NCBI RefSeq assembly: GCF_001429605.1
Contig: NZ_LMSS01000002.1
Coordinates: 164,617 to 228,616 of the forward strand
Direction of reading: 5' to 3'
DNA from: Phycicoccus sp. Soil802
GTDB taxonomy: Bacteria; Actinomycetota; Actinomycetes; Actinomycetales; Dermatophilaceae
DNA: 64,000 nt
Shown here: piece after piece, positions 43,710 through 51,978 of the stretch
Numbering within the stretch: the stretch's first letter is position 1
Layout of the letters: every line of letters starts with the position of its first letter
Notes under the pieces: generated by a model
Told to the model about the DNA's origin: nothing
The model's database searches: none
What the model saw: only the letters and a program-made list of their open reading frames with translations
Program-made: the position numbers and the translations under genes

Positions 43710-44747
43710 ATGAGCACTCTTCCCCGCATCGTCGACCCTGCGCCGCTCGCGCCGCGCCCGCTCTACCCCGAGGTCGTGAGCGCCGTGCGCGCCGCCGGGC
43801 TGATGGACCGTCGACTCGGCCCCTACTTCGTCCACTTCGCCGTCAACACCCTCGGGCTGTTGGCCGTCCTGGCCGCCATGGTCGTCTGGCACCACTCGTG
43901 GTGGCTGGTGGCGTGGGCGGTGGTCCTGGCAGTCGTGTCGGTGCAGATCGGTTTCCTGGGGCACGACATCGCGCACCGCCAGGTCTCGCGGCGGGCCAGG
44001 ACGGCCGCGCTGCTCGGCCTCGTGCACGCGAACCTGCTCAGCGGCCTCAGCTACGGCTGGTGGGTGGACAAGCACAACGCCCACCACGCCCACCCGAACG
44101 ACCTCGAGACCGACCCCGACGTCCGTGCTGGGGTGCTGATCTTCGACATCAGCCAGGCCCGCGAACGCCGTGGCCTGGCTGCCCTGGTGACCCGCCACCA
44201 GGCCTGGCTCTTCTTCCCCATGCTCACCTTCGAGGCGGTGAACCTCTACATCGCCGGCATCCGGTCGCTGGCCCGCCCCGGTCTGCAGCACCGCCCGGCC
44301 GAGGTCGCGCTCATCGCAGCCCACACCGCGGCATACCTCGTCGTGGTCGTCACCACGACGTCGTGGCTCCAAGGGCTCGTCTTCATCGCGGTGCACCAGG
44401 GCCTGCGCGGCCTCTACCTCGGGGTCTCGTTCGCGCCCAACCACAAGGGCATGCCGGTCCTGTCGCGCGCCGACGAGGCCGACCCGTTCCTGCGGCAGGT
44501 GCTGACCTCACGCAACATCCGTGGCGGGCCGTTCGTGGACTGGGCGCTCGGCGGGCTCAACTACCAGATCGAGCACCACCTCTTCCCGAGCATGCCGCGC
44601 GCGAACCTCCCGAAGGCGCAGCGCATCGTCCACTCCGTCTGCGAACGCCACGACGTGCCCTACGTCGAGGCCACCGCGCGTGCCTCGTATGCCGAGGTGT
44701 TGCGTCACCTGCACGCCGTCGGGGCCCCGCTGCGCGCGGGTGGGTGA
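43710..44747 (+). CDS. Membrane fatty acid desaturase
   Basis: A 345-residue di-iron desaturase with four hydrophobic stretches and three His boxes: HDIAHRQ near 90, HNAHHAHPN near 120 and QIEHHLFP near 288. The third box with Q in place of the first H is typical of front-end (acyl-lipid delta-6-like) desaturases. It introduces double bonds into membrane lipids. ATG with CAGGAG upstream. Convergent, 7 nt from the next gene. Confidence 0.93.
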   Translation: MSTLPRIVDPAPLAPRPLYPEVVSAVRAAGLMDRRLGPYFVHFAVNTLGLLAVLAAMVVWHHSWWLVAWAVVLAVVSVQIGFLGHDIAHRQVSRRARTAALLGLVHANLLSGLSYGWWVDKHNAHHAHPNDLETDPDVRAGVLIFDISQARERRGLAALVTRHQAWLFFPMLTFEAVNLYIAGIRSLARPGLQHRPAEVALIAAHTAAYLVVVVTTTSWLQGLVFIAVHQGLRGLYLGVSFAPNHKGMPVLSRADEADPFLRQVLTSRNIRGGPFVDWALGGLNYQIEHHLFPSMPRANLPKAQRIVHSVCERHDVPYVEATARASYAEVLRHLHAVGAPLRAGG

Positions 44748-44754
44748 CCGGCCC

Positions 44755-45870
44755 TCAGCGGGCGACGCTGAGATCGAGCCAGGCGGCGAGGTCCTCGACC
44801 TCACGGTCGACGGCCTGGCGGACGGCGGAGCTGAACGGCTCGTCCTGGTGCACCGCGGCGACGCGCAGCACCCCGGCCGCGAGGTCGGCGGTGGCGTCGA
44901 GCTTCCCGACGAGCTGGTCGCCGTGCAGGATGGGCAGGGCCCAGTAGCCCCAACGACGCTTGTCGACCGGCTTGTACATCTCCAGCTGGTAGTCGTAGCC
45001 GAACAGCTCGGTCATCCGCTTGCGGTCGAAGACCAACCGGTCCAGGGGCGACAGCAGCGCCGTGCGACCGCGGAACGGCTCGCCGAGGTGGTCGAGCTGG
45101 GCCGGGTCGACCCGCCACTGCCCGCGCAGCCCCTCGACGACCGCGGCCTCCCCCACCGACCCGACGTCGTTCGGCTCGGCGGAGACCTCGACCGCCTTGG
45201 CCCGCGCGATCCCGAGCGCGGAGAGCCTGCGGCGTCCCCGTTCGACCGACGCCTCCACGGCCGGGACGGCAGGCACCGAGGCGTCGTCGGGGTAGATCCG
45301 CGCGGCCAGGTCCCACTGCCGCTCACGTCCCTCACGGCTCGCGACGGCGACCTCCCCGCGGGCCTCCATGAAGTCGAGCATCCGCTGGGTGTTCTTGTTG
45401 TTGGTCCACCCCGTCGAGCGCCACGGGACGACACACGAGTCGGGCAGCCGTCGCGCCGAGAGGGGCGCCTCCGCCTCGAGCTGGTCGAGGATGTCGAGGC
45501 GGCACTCGTCGTTGGCCGACACCCACTCGGCGACGTCCATCTGCCAGTCGCGCAGCGGCTCCGGCCCCGGCCACTGCGCCATCTCGGCTCGGTAGAGCGC
45601 GATGTCCTCGGCCGGGCGCAGGAACCCCCGCAGCTCCACGACGACCCGCTCCTGGAACAGGCCGTCGAGGTCGCCGAGCGCGTAGCCGCCACCCAGCCGG
45701 CTCCAGCAGACCAGGTCGGCGCTGGGCGCGACGGCCGCCGTGAGGTCGACCTGCACCGCCCCCAGCCGACGCACCACGTCGAGCAGGTCCGTGGGCCGGG
45801 GCTCGTCGAGCAGCTGCGCCCGCACCGCGATCCGCCGGGCGTCGGCCCGCGACAGCCGGTGCTCGCTCAC
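44755..45870 (-). CDS. AlkZ/YcaQ-like winged-helix DNA glycosylase family protein
   Basis: A 371-residue protein of the HTH_42 family, whose studied members (AlkZ, YcaQ) unhook DNA interstrand crosslinks. The catalytic Q-x-D/Q motif is present as VQVDLTAAVAPSADL near residue 41, and SPLDRLVFDRKRMTELFGYDY and GYWALPILHGDQLVGKLD near the end are conserved. GTG start. The next gene upstream on this strand (lipoprotein) ends 10 nt away. Confidence 0.85.
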   Translation of the reverse strand: MSEHRLSRADARRIAVRAQLLDEPRPTDLLDVVRRLGAVQVDLTAAVAPSADLVCWSRLGGGYALGDLDGLFQERVVVELRGFLRPAEDIALYRAEMAQWPGPEPLRDWQMDVAEWVSANDECRLDILDQLEAEAPLSARRLPDSCVVPWRSTGWTNNKNTQRMLDFMEARGEVAVASREGRERQWDLAARIYPDDASVPAVPAVEASVERGRRRLSALGIARAKAVEVSAEPNDVGSVGEAAVVEGLRGQWRVDPAQLDHLGEPFRGRTALLSPLDRLVFDRKRMTELFGYDYQLEMYKPVDKRRWGYWALPILHGDQLVGKLDATADLAAGVLRVAAVHQDEPFSSAVRQAVDREVEDLAAWLDLSVAR

Positions 45871-45880
45871 GTCGACCCCG

Positions 45881-46804
45881 TCAGCCGCGGCCGGACTCGA
45901 GGGCGAGCCGGCGGTCCAGCACCTTCGCGAGGTAGTTCATCTGCTCCACGTGGGCCGAGTCGCCGTCGGTCTGGCGCACCGCGGGGCCGACCGCGTCGGT
46001 GATGATCGCCACGGCATACCCGTCGACGATGCCCATCTGCCGGGTGACGGTGTCGCTGCGCAGCCAGCCGCCCTTGAACGCTCCGGCGCCGATCGTGCCC
46101 AGGCCCCAGCGGTGCGCTGCGATCGGTCGCATCGACGACAGGATGTAGGCGCTCGCTGCCCTGGACACCACCCGTCCCGAGCTGAGCGCGGCCATGAACC
46201 GCACCTGCTCACGGATGGTCCACTGCATCCCGCCCTGCGACGCGTCGGGGGCGACGGTGCGGGTGTCGCCGATCGACCGCAGCACCTTCGTGATGGCGGC
46301 GCCCGGGCTGCCGGGGATGTCCTCGCGCAGGGCGATGACGGCATTCATGTCGGAGGCGGTGAGGGCGGCCGTGACCCAGCGCTTCTGCTGGGCGCTGGCC
46401 TTGGCCGGGTCGCCGTCGCAGGCCGTGTCGAGGAAGGCTGCGACGACCAGCACCTTCGACGTCGACCAGGCCTTGTAGCTCGAGACCGAGCCCTCGACCG
46501 TGACGTTGCCCGGGTTGCTCAGCGGCGCGAAGGCGAAGGCGTCGTTGGTGTCGCCCTTGAGGCTGGTGCGCGGCTTGGCGGCCGACGGCTTGGGGGCGGA
46601 CGGTGTGCTCGAGGGCTTGGGCTTCACCGGCTTCACCGTGGTCGTCCTCGTGCGGCTCGGGGTGGTCGTCGTCGTGGTCGGCGCGGCGGTGCTGGTCGCC
46701 GGCGGGGCCGCGGACGTCGGGCTCGCGGCCCGGGGGGTCTGCGTCGCCCCTGCGCACGCGCTGAGCGCGAGACAGGCTGCTGCCAACCAGACGGTATGCC
46801 GCAT
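45881..46804 (-). CDS. Lipoprotein with class A beta-lactamase-like fold
   Basis: A 307-residue serine-hydrolase-like lipoprotein. The lipobox LSAC is at about 14-17, followed by a Thr/Pro linker (about 20-80). The catalytic-type residues are present: STSK (S-x-x-K) near 112, SDMN near 150 and KGGW near 240 in place of K-T-G. It lacks a clear Glu166 loop, so it may be a carboxypeptidase-like or inactive relative rather than a beta-lactamase. ATG at 46804, with a GTG 6 nt earlier possible. Confidence 0.75.
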   Translation of the reverse strand: MRHTVWLAAACLALSACAGATQTPRAASPTSAAPPATSTAAPTTTTTTPSRTRTTTVKPVKPKPSSTPSAPKPSAAKPRTSLKGDTNDAFAFAPLSNPGNVTVEGSVSSYKAWSTSKVLVVAAFLDTACDGDPAKASAQQKRWVTAALTASDMNAVIALREDIPGSPGAAITKVLRSIGDTRTVAPDASQGGMQWTIREQVRFMAALSSGRVVSRAASAYILSSMRPIAAHRWGLGTIGAGAFKGGWLRSDTVTRQMGIVDGYAVAIITDAVGPAVRQTDGDSAHVEQMNYLAKVLDRRLALESGRG

Positions 46805-46848
46805 GGTCACCGAGGGTAACCCGCGCTCGCGTCCGCCCGCGTCTCGGA

Positions 46849-46854
46849 GATAAT
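46849..46854 (+). promoter_or_regulatory. -10-like GATAAT of the monooxygenase gene (leaderless)
   Basis: GATAAT ends 6 nt before the GTG at 46861; no ribosome site between. Confidence 0.55.
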
Positions 46855-46860
46855 CGCGCC

Positions 46861-48249
46861 GTGCCCTACCTCGTGAAGCAGAGCCATCGGGCTCGACCCG
46901 TGCGAGGGCCGATCCCGCCCGACCCGCGGCTGCCCCGGGCGTGCGTCATCGGCGCCGGGTCCTCCGGCCTCGCGGCGGCGAAGGCGCTCTACACCGCACG
47001 AGTCCCCTTCGACTGCTTCGAGCGCGGCAGCGTCATCGGCGGCAACTGGGTCTACGACAACCCGAACGGGCTGTCCGCCTGCTACGAGACGTTGGAGATC
47101 AACACGTCCGGCCCGCGGATGGCCTTCTCCGACTTCCCGATGCCCGCCGACTACCCGCCCTACGCACGCCACGACCAGGTCGCCGCCTACTTCAACGCCT
47201 ACGTCGACCACTTCGGGTTCCGGGACCGGATCACGTTCCACACCACCGTGACCGACGTCGCGCGCGGCGCCGGCGACAGCTGGCTGGTCTCCACCACGGG
47301 CCCCGACGGTGACCACGTGCGGGAGTACGACGCCGTCCTCGTCGCGAACGGCCACCACTGGGACCCGCGCTGGCCCAACCCGCCCTACCCCGGCGGGTTC
47401 GACGGCGAGCAGATCCACGCGCACGACTACCGCTCGGGAGCCCAGCTGGCCGGTCGGGACGTCGTCGTCGTGGGGTCGGGCAACTCGGCGCTCGACATCG
47501 CCGTCGAGGCCGGCACGGTGGCCCGGTCGGCCAACCTCTCGCAGCGCCGGGGACAGTGGGTGCTGCGCAAGTTCGCCCTCGGGCGTCCCGCCGACCAGGT
47601 CGCGCTGCCCGGGTGGCTGCCCTGGTGGGCCACGGCGCTGCGGCTGCGGATCGGAGCGCTGCTGTCCGGCAACGTCGCGAAGCTCGGCCTGCCGCAGCCC
47701 CACCACAAGCCCGGCCAGTCCCATCCGGTGCAGTCCGAGGGGATCCGCGACGCCCTCCGAACCGGCCGGGTGGTCCCGCGCCCGGCGATCGAGCGGCTGG
47801 ACGGCGACCACGTCGTCTTCGCCGACGGCAGCCGGGTCCCGGCCGACCTGATCGTCTGGGCGACCGGCTACCAGGTGAGCTTCCCGTTCCTCGACCCCGC
47901 GCTGGTCTCGGCCAAGGACAACGACCTGCCGCTGTGGAAGCGGACCATCCACCCCGACCTGCCCGGGCTCTTCTTCATCGGGTTGGTGCAGCCGGTCGGC
48001 GCCGTCATGCCGCTGGCGCAGGCGCAGGGGGAATGGGTCGCCCAGCTCCTCATCGGCCGCTACGCGCCACCGCCGGACAGCGAGATCCGTCGGCAGATGC
48101 GGGCCGACCACGAGCGCAACAAGCGGCAGTTCTACTCCTCGGTGCGGCACACCATGGAGGTCGACTTCGACCGCTACCTGTGGGACCTGCGCCGCGAGCT
48201 GCGCCGTGGGTTCGACCGGGCGAAGGCCGCCGCCCGCAGCCGCGCCTGA
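46861..48249 (+). CDS. Flavin-containing monooxygenase-like oxidoreductase
   Basis: A 462-residue class B flavoprotein. The FAD site is CVIGAGSSGLAAAKAL near 29, with FERGSVIGGNW after it. The NADPH site is VVVGSGNSALDIA near 202, and DLIVWATGYQ near 326 is the family end motif. It oxygenates soft nucleophiles such as amines or sulfides. The F-x-G-x3-H-x3-Y/F fingerprint is not exact. Leaderless GTG start. Divergent from the lipoprotein gene across 56 nt. Confidence 0.88.
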   Translation: MPYLVKQSHRARPVRGPIPPDPRLPRACVIGAGSSGLAAAKALYTARVPFDCFERGSVIGGNWVYDNPNGLSACYETLEINTSGPRMAFSDFPMPADYPPYARHDQVAAYFNAYVDHFGFRDRITFHTTVTDVARGAGDSWLVSTTGPDGDHVREYDAVLVANGHHWDPRWPNPPYPGGFDGEQIHAHDYRSGAQLAGRDVVVVGSGNSALDIAVEAGTVARSANLSQRRGQWVLRKFALGRPADQVALPGWLPWWATALRLRIGALLSGNVAKLGLPQPHHKPGQSHPVQSEGIRDALRTGRVVPRPAIERLDGDHVVFADGSRVPADLIVWATGYQVSFPFLDPALVSAKDNDLPLWKRTIHPDLPGLFFIGLVQPVGAVMPLAQAQGEWVAQLLIGRYAPPPDSEIRRQMRADHERNKRQFYSSVRHTMEVDFDRYLWDLRRELRRGFDRAKAAARSRA

Positions 48250-48255
48250 CAGGAT
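48250..48255 (+). promoter_or_regulatory. -10-like CAGGAT of the dinB-like gene (leaderless)
   Basis: CAGGAT ends 7 nt before the ATG at 48263 and overlaps the end of the upstream gene. Confidence 0.45.
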
Positions 48256-48262
48256 CGAGCCC

Positions 48263-48823
48263 ATGGCTTCCAAGGCGCAGAAGTACCCGGACCTGTGGGT
48301 CGACCCCGAGGAGGACCCTCGCGAGACGGCGACCTCCTCCGCGACCGACGAGCGCAGCGTCCTCCTCGATTACCTCCGGCACTTCCGGCTCACCTTCGAG
48401 ATGAAGTGCGAAGGCCTCGACGCCGAGCAGCTGGCCCGCCGCTCGGTGGAGCCGTCGACGATGTCGCTGCTGGGGCTCCTGCGCCACCTCGCTGCGGTCG
48501 AGCAGACCTGGTTCCGGATCACGATGGCGAACGAGGACGTCCCCCGGCTGTGGGGCAAGGACGACGACCGCGATGCCGACTTCGACCAGGCGGTGGCTGA
48601 CGAGGCCGTCGTCGCCGAGGCCTGGGCGGCGTGGCGCCGTGAGGTGGCGTATGCCGTGGAGTTCGTCGAGCGCGCAGAGTCCCTCGAGCTGCTCAGCACC
48701 CACGCGACCCGTGGGCCGATCACGTTGCGCGAGCTGCTGGTCCACATGATCGAGGAGTACGCCCGGCACTGCGGTCACGCCGACCTGATCCGCGAGCGCA
48801 TCGACGGCCGCACCGGCCAGTAG
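48263..48823 (+). CDS. DinB/DUF664 family protein
   Basis: A 186-residue four-helix protein of the DinB/DUF664 type, a family that includes mycothiol-dependent enzymes. Potential metal ligands are LLRHLAAVEQTW near 76, and HMIEEYARHCGHADLIRE near the end (three His across the helices). ATG at 48263. Substrate unknown. Confidence 0.85.
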   Translation: MASKAQKYPDLWVDPEEDPRETATSSATDERSVLLDYLRHFRLTFEMKCEGLDAEQLARRSVEPSTMSLLGLLRHLAAVEQTWFRITMANEDVPRLWGKDDDRDADFDQAVADEAVVAEAWAAWRREVAYAVEFVERAESLELLSTHATRGPITLRELLVHMIEEYARHCGHADLIRERIDGRTGQ

Positions 48824-48825
48824 CC

Positions 48826-48877
48826 CCGGTTCGATGTGAACGCGCCCGGAATCTCCGGCGGGTTTACCTCGAACCGG
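48826..48877 (+). terminator. Inverted repeat after the dinB-like gene
   Basis: CCGGTTCGA (48826-48834) and TCGAACCGG (48869-48877) flank a 34-nt partly paired centre. Probable terminator before the relA-like gene. Confidence 0.55.
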
Positions 48878-48924
48878 CGGCAGGCACTGGTCAGGGGCGG
48901 ATCTCGCAGACCGCCCGGAAGCCA

Positions 48925-48930
48925 TAGCCT
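48925..48930 (+). promoter_or_regulatory. -10-like TAGCCT of the RelA-type gene (leaderless)
   Basis: TAGCCT ends 7 nt before the GTG at 48938. Confidence 0.5.
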
Positions 48931-48937
48931 GTGCAGC

Positions 48938-49954
48938 GTGAGCACCGAGCCCGCAGCACCCGAACCGACCACCGTGCACGACGCGGTGCAGCGGTATGCC
49001 GCGATGCAGCCAGACCTGCGCGTGCCCACCGAACAGTTCGTCGCCCTCGTCACCTCGCTGCTCGACGACGCCGGCATCAACTACGTCAGCGTCACCGGTC
49101 GCACCAAGTCGGTGGCCTCGTTCGCGGCCAAGGCGTCCCGCACCCTCGACGGCGAGCCGGTCTACTCCGACCCGCTGACCGAGATCACCGACCAGCTCGG
49201 CGTGCGCGTCGTGACCTACCTGCACGGCGACGTCGACGCGGTGGCCGGTCTGCTCTCCGACCAGTTCAGCGTCCTCGACGACCGCGACATGGGCCGCGAG
49301 ACGGCCCGGCAGGGCCGGTTCGGCTACTCCAGCCGCCACCTGCTCGTGGCGGTCGACCCCGTCAAGGGCGTGCCCGCGGCATACGAGACCCTGAAGGGGC
49401 GCAGCGCCTCGGTGCAGGTGCGCACGATCCTGCAGCACGCCTGGGCCGAGTTCGAGCACGACGTGCGCTACAAGGGGACCATCCCCGAGGAGCACGTGCC
49501 CGACCTCGACCGGCGGTTCACCCTGGCGGCGGGTTTGCTCGAGCTGGCCGACCGGGAGTTCTCCGAGATCCGCGACACGCTCCAGGCGACCATGGGTGGG
49601 CAGCGGCTCACCATCGACGAGGACGACCCGCGGATCAGCGCCTCCGACCTCGCGACCTTCCTCGCCGGGCAGTTCCAGGACGCCGGCTGGTCGCGCACCG
49701 ACCACTACGCGTGGATCTCCGGGCTGCTGCTCGAGCTCGGCATCACCTCGCTCGACGAGCTCGGCGGGCTGCTGTCGTCGATCGACCTCGAAGGCATCAA
49801 CGCGCGGATGGGCTACCGCTACCCCGCCGGTGCGGTGCGCCGCCTCGACGACGCGCTGCTCGCGGTCTACGGCTCGCGCTACCTCGCGCTGCACGGCAAC
49901 GGGCACCGGGAGGCCGCCCTGCGGGCCAGGCTCGACAAGCTCCGCGCCGTCTGA
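48938..49954 (+). CDS. RelA/SpoT-domain alarmone synthetase, single-domain
   Basis: A 338-residue protein with only the ppGpp synthetase domain and a helical C-terminus. Motifs are TGRTKSVASFAAKA near 53, ITDQLGVRVVTYLHG near 82 (catalytic Asp), GRFGYSSRHLLV near 126 and SVQVRTILQHAWAEFEHD near 155 (catalytic Glu). There is no HD hydrolase, TGS or ACT domain, so it is not a full RelA. It should make (p)ppGpp or related nucleotides without ribosome control. Leaderless GTG start. Confidence 0.9.
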   Translation: MSTEPAAPEPTTVHDAVQRYAAMQPDLRVPTEQFVALVTSLLDDAGINYVSVTGRTKSVASFAAKASRTLDGEPVYSDPLTEITDQLGVRVVTYLHGDVDAVAGLLSDQFSVLDDRDMGRETARQGRFGYSSRHLLVAVDPVKGVPAAYETLKGRSASVQVRTILQHAWAEFEHDVRYKGTIPEEHVPDLDRRFTLAAGLLELADREFSEIRDTLQATMGGQRLTIDEDDPRISASDLATFLAGQFQDAGWSRTDHYAWISGLLLELGITSLDELGGLLSSIDLEGINARMGYRYPAGAVRRLDDALLAVYGSRYLALHGNGHREAALRARLDKLRAV

Positions 49955-49972
49955 GTCCCCCCTGTTGGAAGC

Positions 49973-49998
49973 GTTCCTTCCGGATGTCCGGAAGGAAC
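49973..49998. terminator. Bidirectional terminator hairpin
   Basis: GTTCCTTCCGGA, loop TG, TCCGGAAGGAAC: a perfect 12-bp stem between convergent genes. Confidence 0.85.
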
Positions 49999-50017
49999 GG
50001 CACCGACCCGAGGTGGG

Positions 50018-51280
50018 TCACAGCGCCGCGAGCAGGGTGCGGGCCTCCTCCAGACGGCCGCGCTCCCGCTCCAGCAATGCGCGCCGGTCGGCCGCCTTGT
50101 CCGCCTGCTCGGCGACCCGGCGGGCGGCGAGCACGTCGAGCTCGCCGGTGGTCCAGTCCTCGCACGCCTGCAGGATCTGCGGCCCGTCGCGCCGCCACAC
50201 CTCCTGCTGGGCCTCGAGGTCGGCCAGCCGCGCGCGGGCGGTCGAGAGCTCCGCGGCGTACTCGGTCGAGAGTCGTGCGTGGGCCACCGGCCCGACGGTG
50301 CCCTGGTCGCGCCCGGCGTCGAGCCGGCGCTGGTAGGCCTCGAGATCGGCCACCGTCGAGCGGGCCTGCGCCAGGTCGTGGACCAGCTCGGGGAGCAGCA
50401 CCGAGGCGGCCACCCGCAGCCGGACGATCCGCGTCTCGTCGGCGGCGAGGTGTCCGGCCAGCCCGCTCAGCTCGGCCGTCTCCAGCTCGAGGAACAGCTC
50501 GAGCAGCCCCACCTCCTGCGCGAGCCGGGCCACCTGGGCCGGCAGCTGCCGCACCCGGTCGCGCACGTCGAGGAACGGACGCATCACCCACTCGCGCAGG
50601 TCGGAGGACCGGTCGGTGGTGCGGTGCTGCACGTCCTTGATCCGACGCTGGAGGGTGCCACCCAGCCCGGTCAGCCCGGTCAGCCCGGCCGGTGCCTCGG
50701 GCGGCGCGGCCTCTCCGGTCGCGGAGCCCGTCTCGACCTCGACCGCGTGCACGTCGACCTGCAGGATCGCGTCGACGACCTGCCCGAGCTGGGCCACCCG
50801 GCCGAGGACCGTCTTCCACGCCGCCGTGCGCCAGCGTACATCGGCCAGCACCTTGAGGTCCTTGCGGATCCGGGTCGCATCGACCGCTCCGTCGGGCGAC
50901 TGCCGCTGCTTCTCCGCGAGGTCACTGATCCGCTCCAGCTCGGCCAGGTAGGCCTGGAACTCGCCGGAGGCCGAGGTCACGAAGGCGGCCCAGGTGCTCA
51001 GGGGCACCCCGGTCTGCTGCTTGACGTACTGGCTGGCCAGCCCTTTGACCGCGCGCACCGCCCCGGCGATCGGCAGCCCCACCAGCCCGAAACCGCTCAT
51101 CGCCTGCGTCCCGCCACCGGCCCCACCCTGGGTGACCATGGCCAGGGCCTCCTCCAGCGACTCGAGCGTCTCGGCGACCTCCGCGCAGTCGGCCTGCACT
51201 GTCGCCACCGTGCGCCGCAGCGCGAGGAAGCTGGTCTGCACCACCATGGAGTCGCGCACCGCCAGCACGTCGCCGGTCAT
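50018..51280 (-). CDS. Large helical/coiled-coil protein, function unknown
   Basis: A 420-residue, almost entirely helical protein. The N-terminal helix (about 1-50) is followed by a Gly-rich stretch GGAGGGTQ and a hydrophobic segment (GLVGLPIAGAVRAVKGL, about 62-80) that could insert into a membrane. Long coiled coils follow (about 250-410, many Leu/Arg/Glu). No nucleotide-binding or enzymatic motif is seen. ATG at 51280; the longer reading to 51529 has no better site. I do not recognise the family. Confidence 0.6.
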   Translation of the reverse strand: MTGDVLAVRDSMVVQTSFLALRRTVATVQADCAEVAETLESLEEALAMVTQGGAGGGTQAMSGFGLVGLPIAGAVRAVKGLASQYVKQQTGVPLSTWAAFVTSASGEFQAYLAELERISDLAEKQRQSPDGAVDATRIRKDLKVLADVRWRTAAWKTVLGRVAQLGQVVDAILQVDVHAVEVETGSATGEAAPPEAPAGLTGLTGLGGTLQRRIKDVQHRTTDRSSDLREWVMRPFLDVRDRVRQLPAQVARLAQEVGLLELFLELETAELSGLAGHLAADETRIVRLRVAASVLLPELVHDLAQARSTVADLEAYQRRLDAGRDQGTVGPVAHARLSTEYAAELSTARARLADLEAQQEVWRRDGPQILQACEDWTTGELDVLAARRVAEQADKAADRRALLERERGRLEEARTLLAAL

Positions 51281-51549
51281 GGGCCCACGCCAACCATCCG
51301 GCTCGCCCCGTCGACGACCGGTGCGAGTGCCTGCGGTTGCCACCCGGTGGGACAGCTGGCGGGTGGTGGGCTCCCCATGGCCATGTTTCTCATTGTCCAC
51401 GCACGCTCGAGGCTGTCCTCGGCCATTGGGGTGAGGTGTGACGGCCGGCGCCCGCGGGCCGTCTGGTGGCTGCCCTGACCCCCTGACGCCGTCACCGGCC
51501 GGGTCTATCGTGCGAGTCATCCACTCCACGACGGACCCAGGAGCACGCG

Positions 51550-51975
51550 ATGGCCTCTCGCCTCAACCCCTACATCCAGTTCAAGGACAACGCCCGCGCG
51601 GCGCTCGAGTTCTACCAGGGCGTCTTCGGTGGCGACCTCACCGTCAGCACCTTCGGCGAGTACGGCGACCCCAGCCAGCCCGGTGCCGACGGCATCATGC
51701 ACGGCCAGCTGGAGACGCCGAGCGGCTACACGATCATGGCCGCCGACACCCCGCCGGGCATGGACCACAACCCCGGCAGCAACATCGCCGTCAGCCTCTC
51801 CGGCGACGACCCCGACGAGCTGCACGGCTACTGGGACAAGCTCTCCGACGGCGGCCAGGTCCAGGTGCCGCTCGAGCAGCAGATGTGGGGCGACGAGTTC
51901 GGCATGTGCGCCGACCAGTTCGGGATCGGCTGGATGGTCAACATCGCCGGCGCCCGCCCCGAGTCCGACGGCTGA
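51550..51975 (+). CDS. VOC (PhnB-like glyoxalase fold) protein
   Basis: A 141-residue protein of the vicinal-oxygen-chelate fold. It starts RLNPYIQFKDNARAALEFYQGVFGG, the PhnB/YjdN pattern. ATG at 51550 with AGGAG upstream; TATCGT further up may be the -10. Substrate unknown. Confidence 0.88.
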   Translation: MASRLNPYIQFKDNARAALEFYQGVFGGDLTVSTFGEYGDPSQPGADGIMHGQLETPSGYTIMAADTPPGMDHNPGSNIAVSLSGDDPDELHGYWDKLSDGGQVQVPLEQQMWGDEFGMCADQFGIGWMVNIAGARPESDG

Positions 51976-51978
51976 GGG

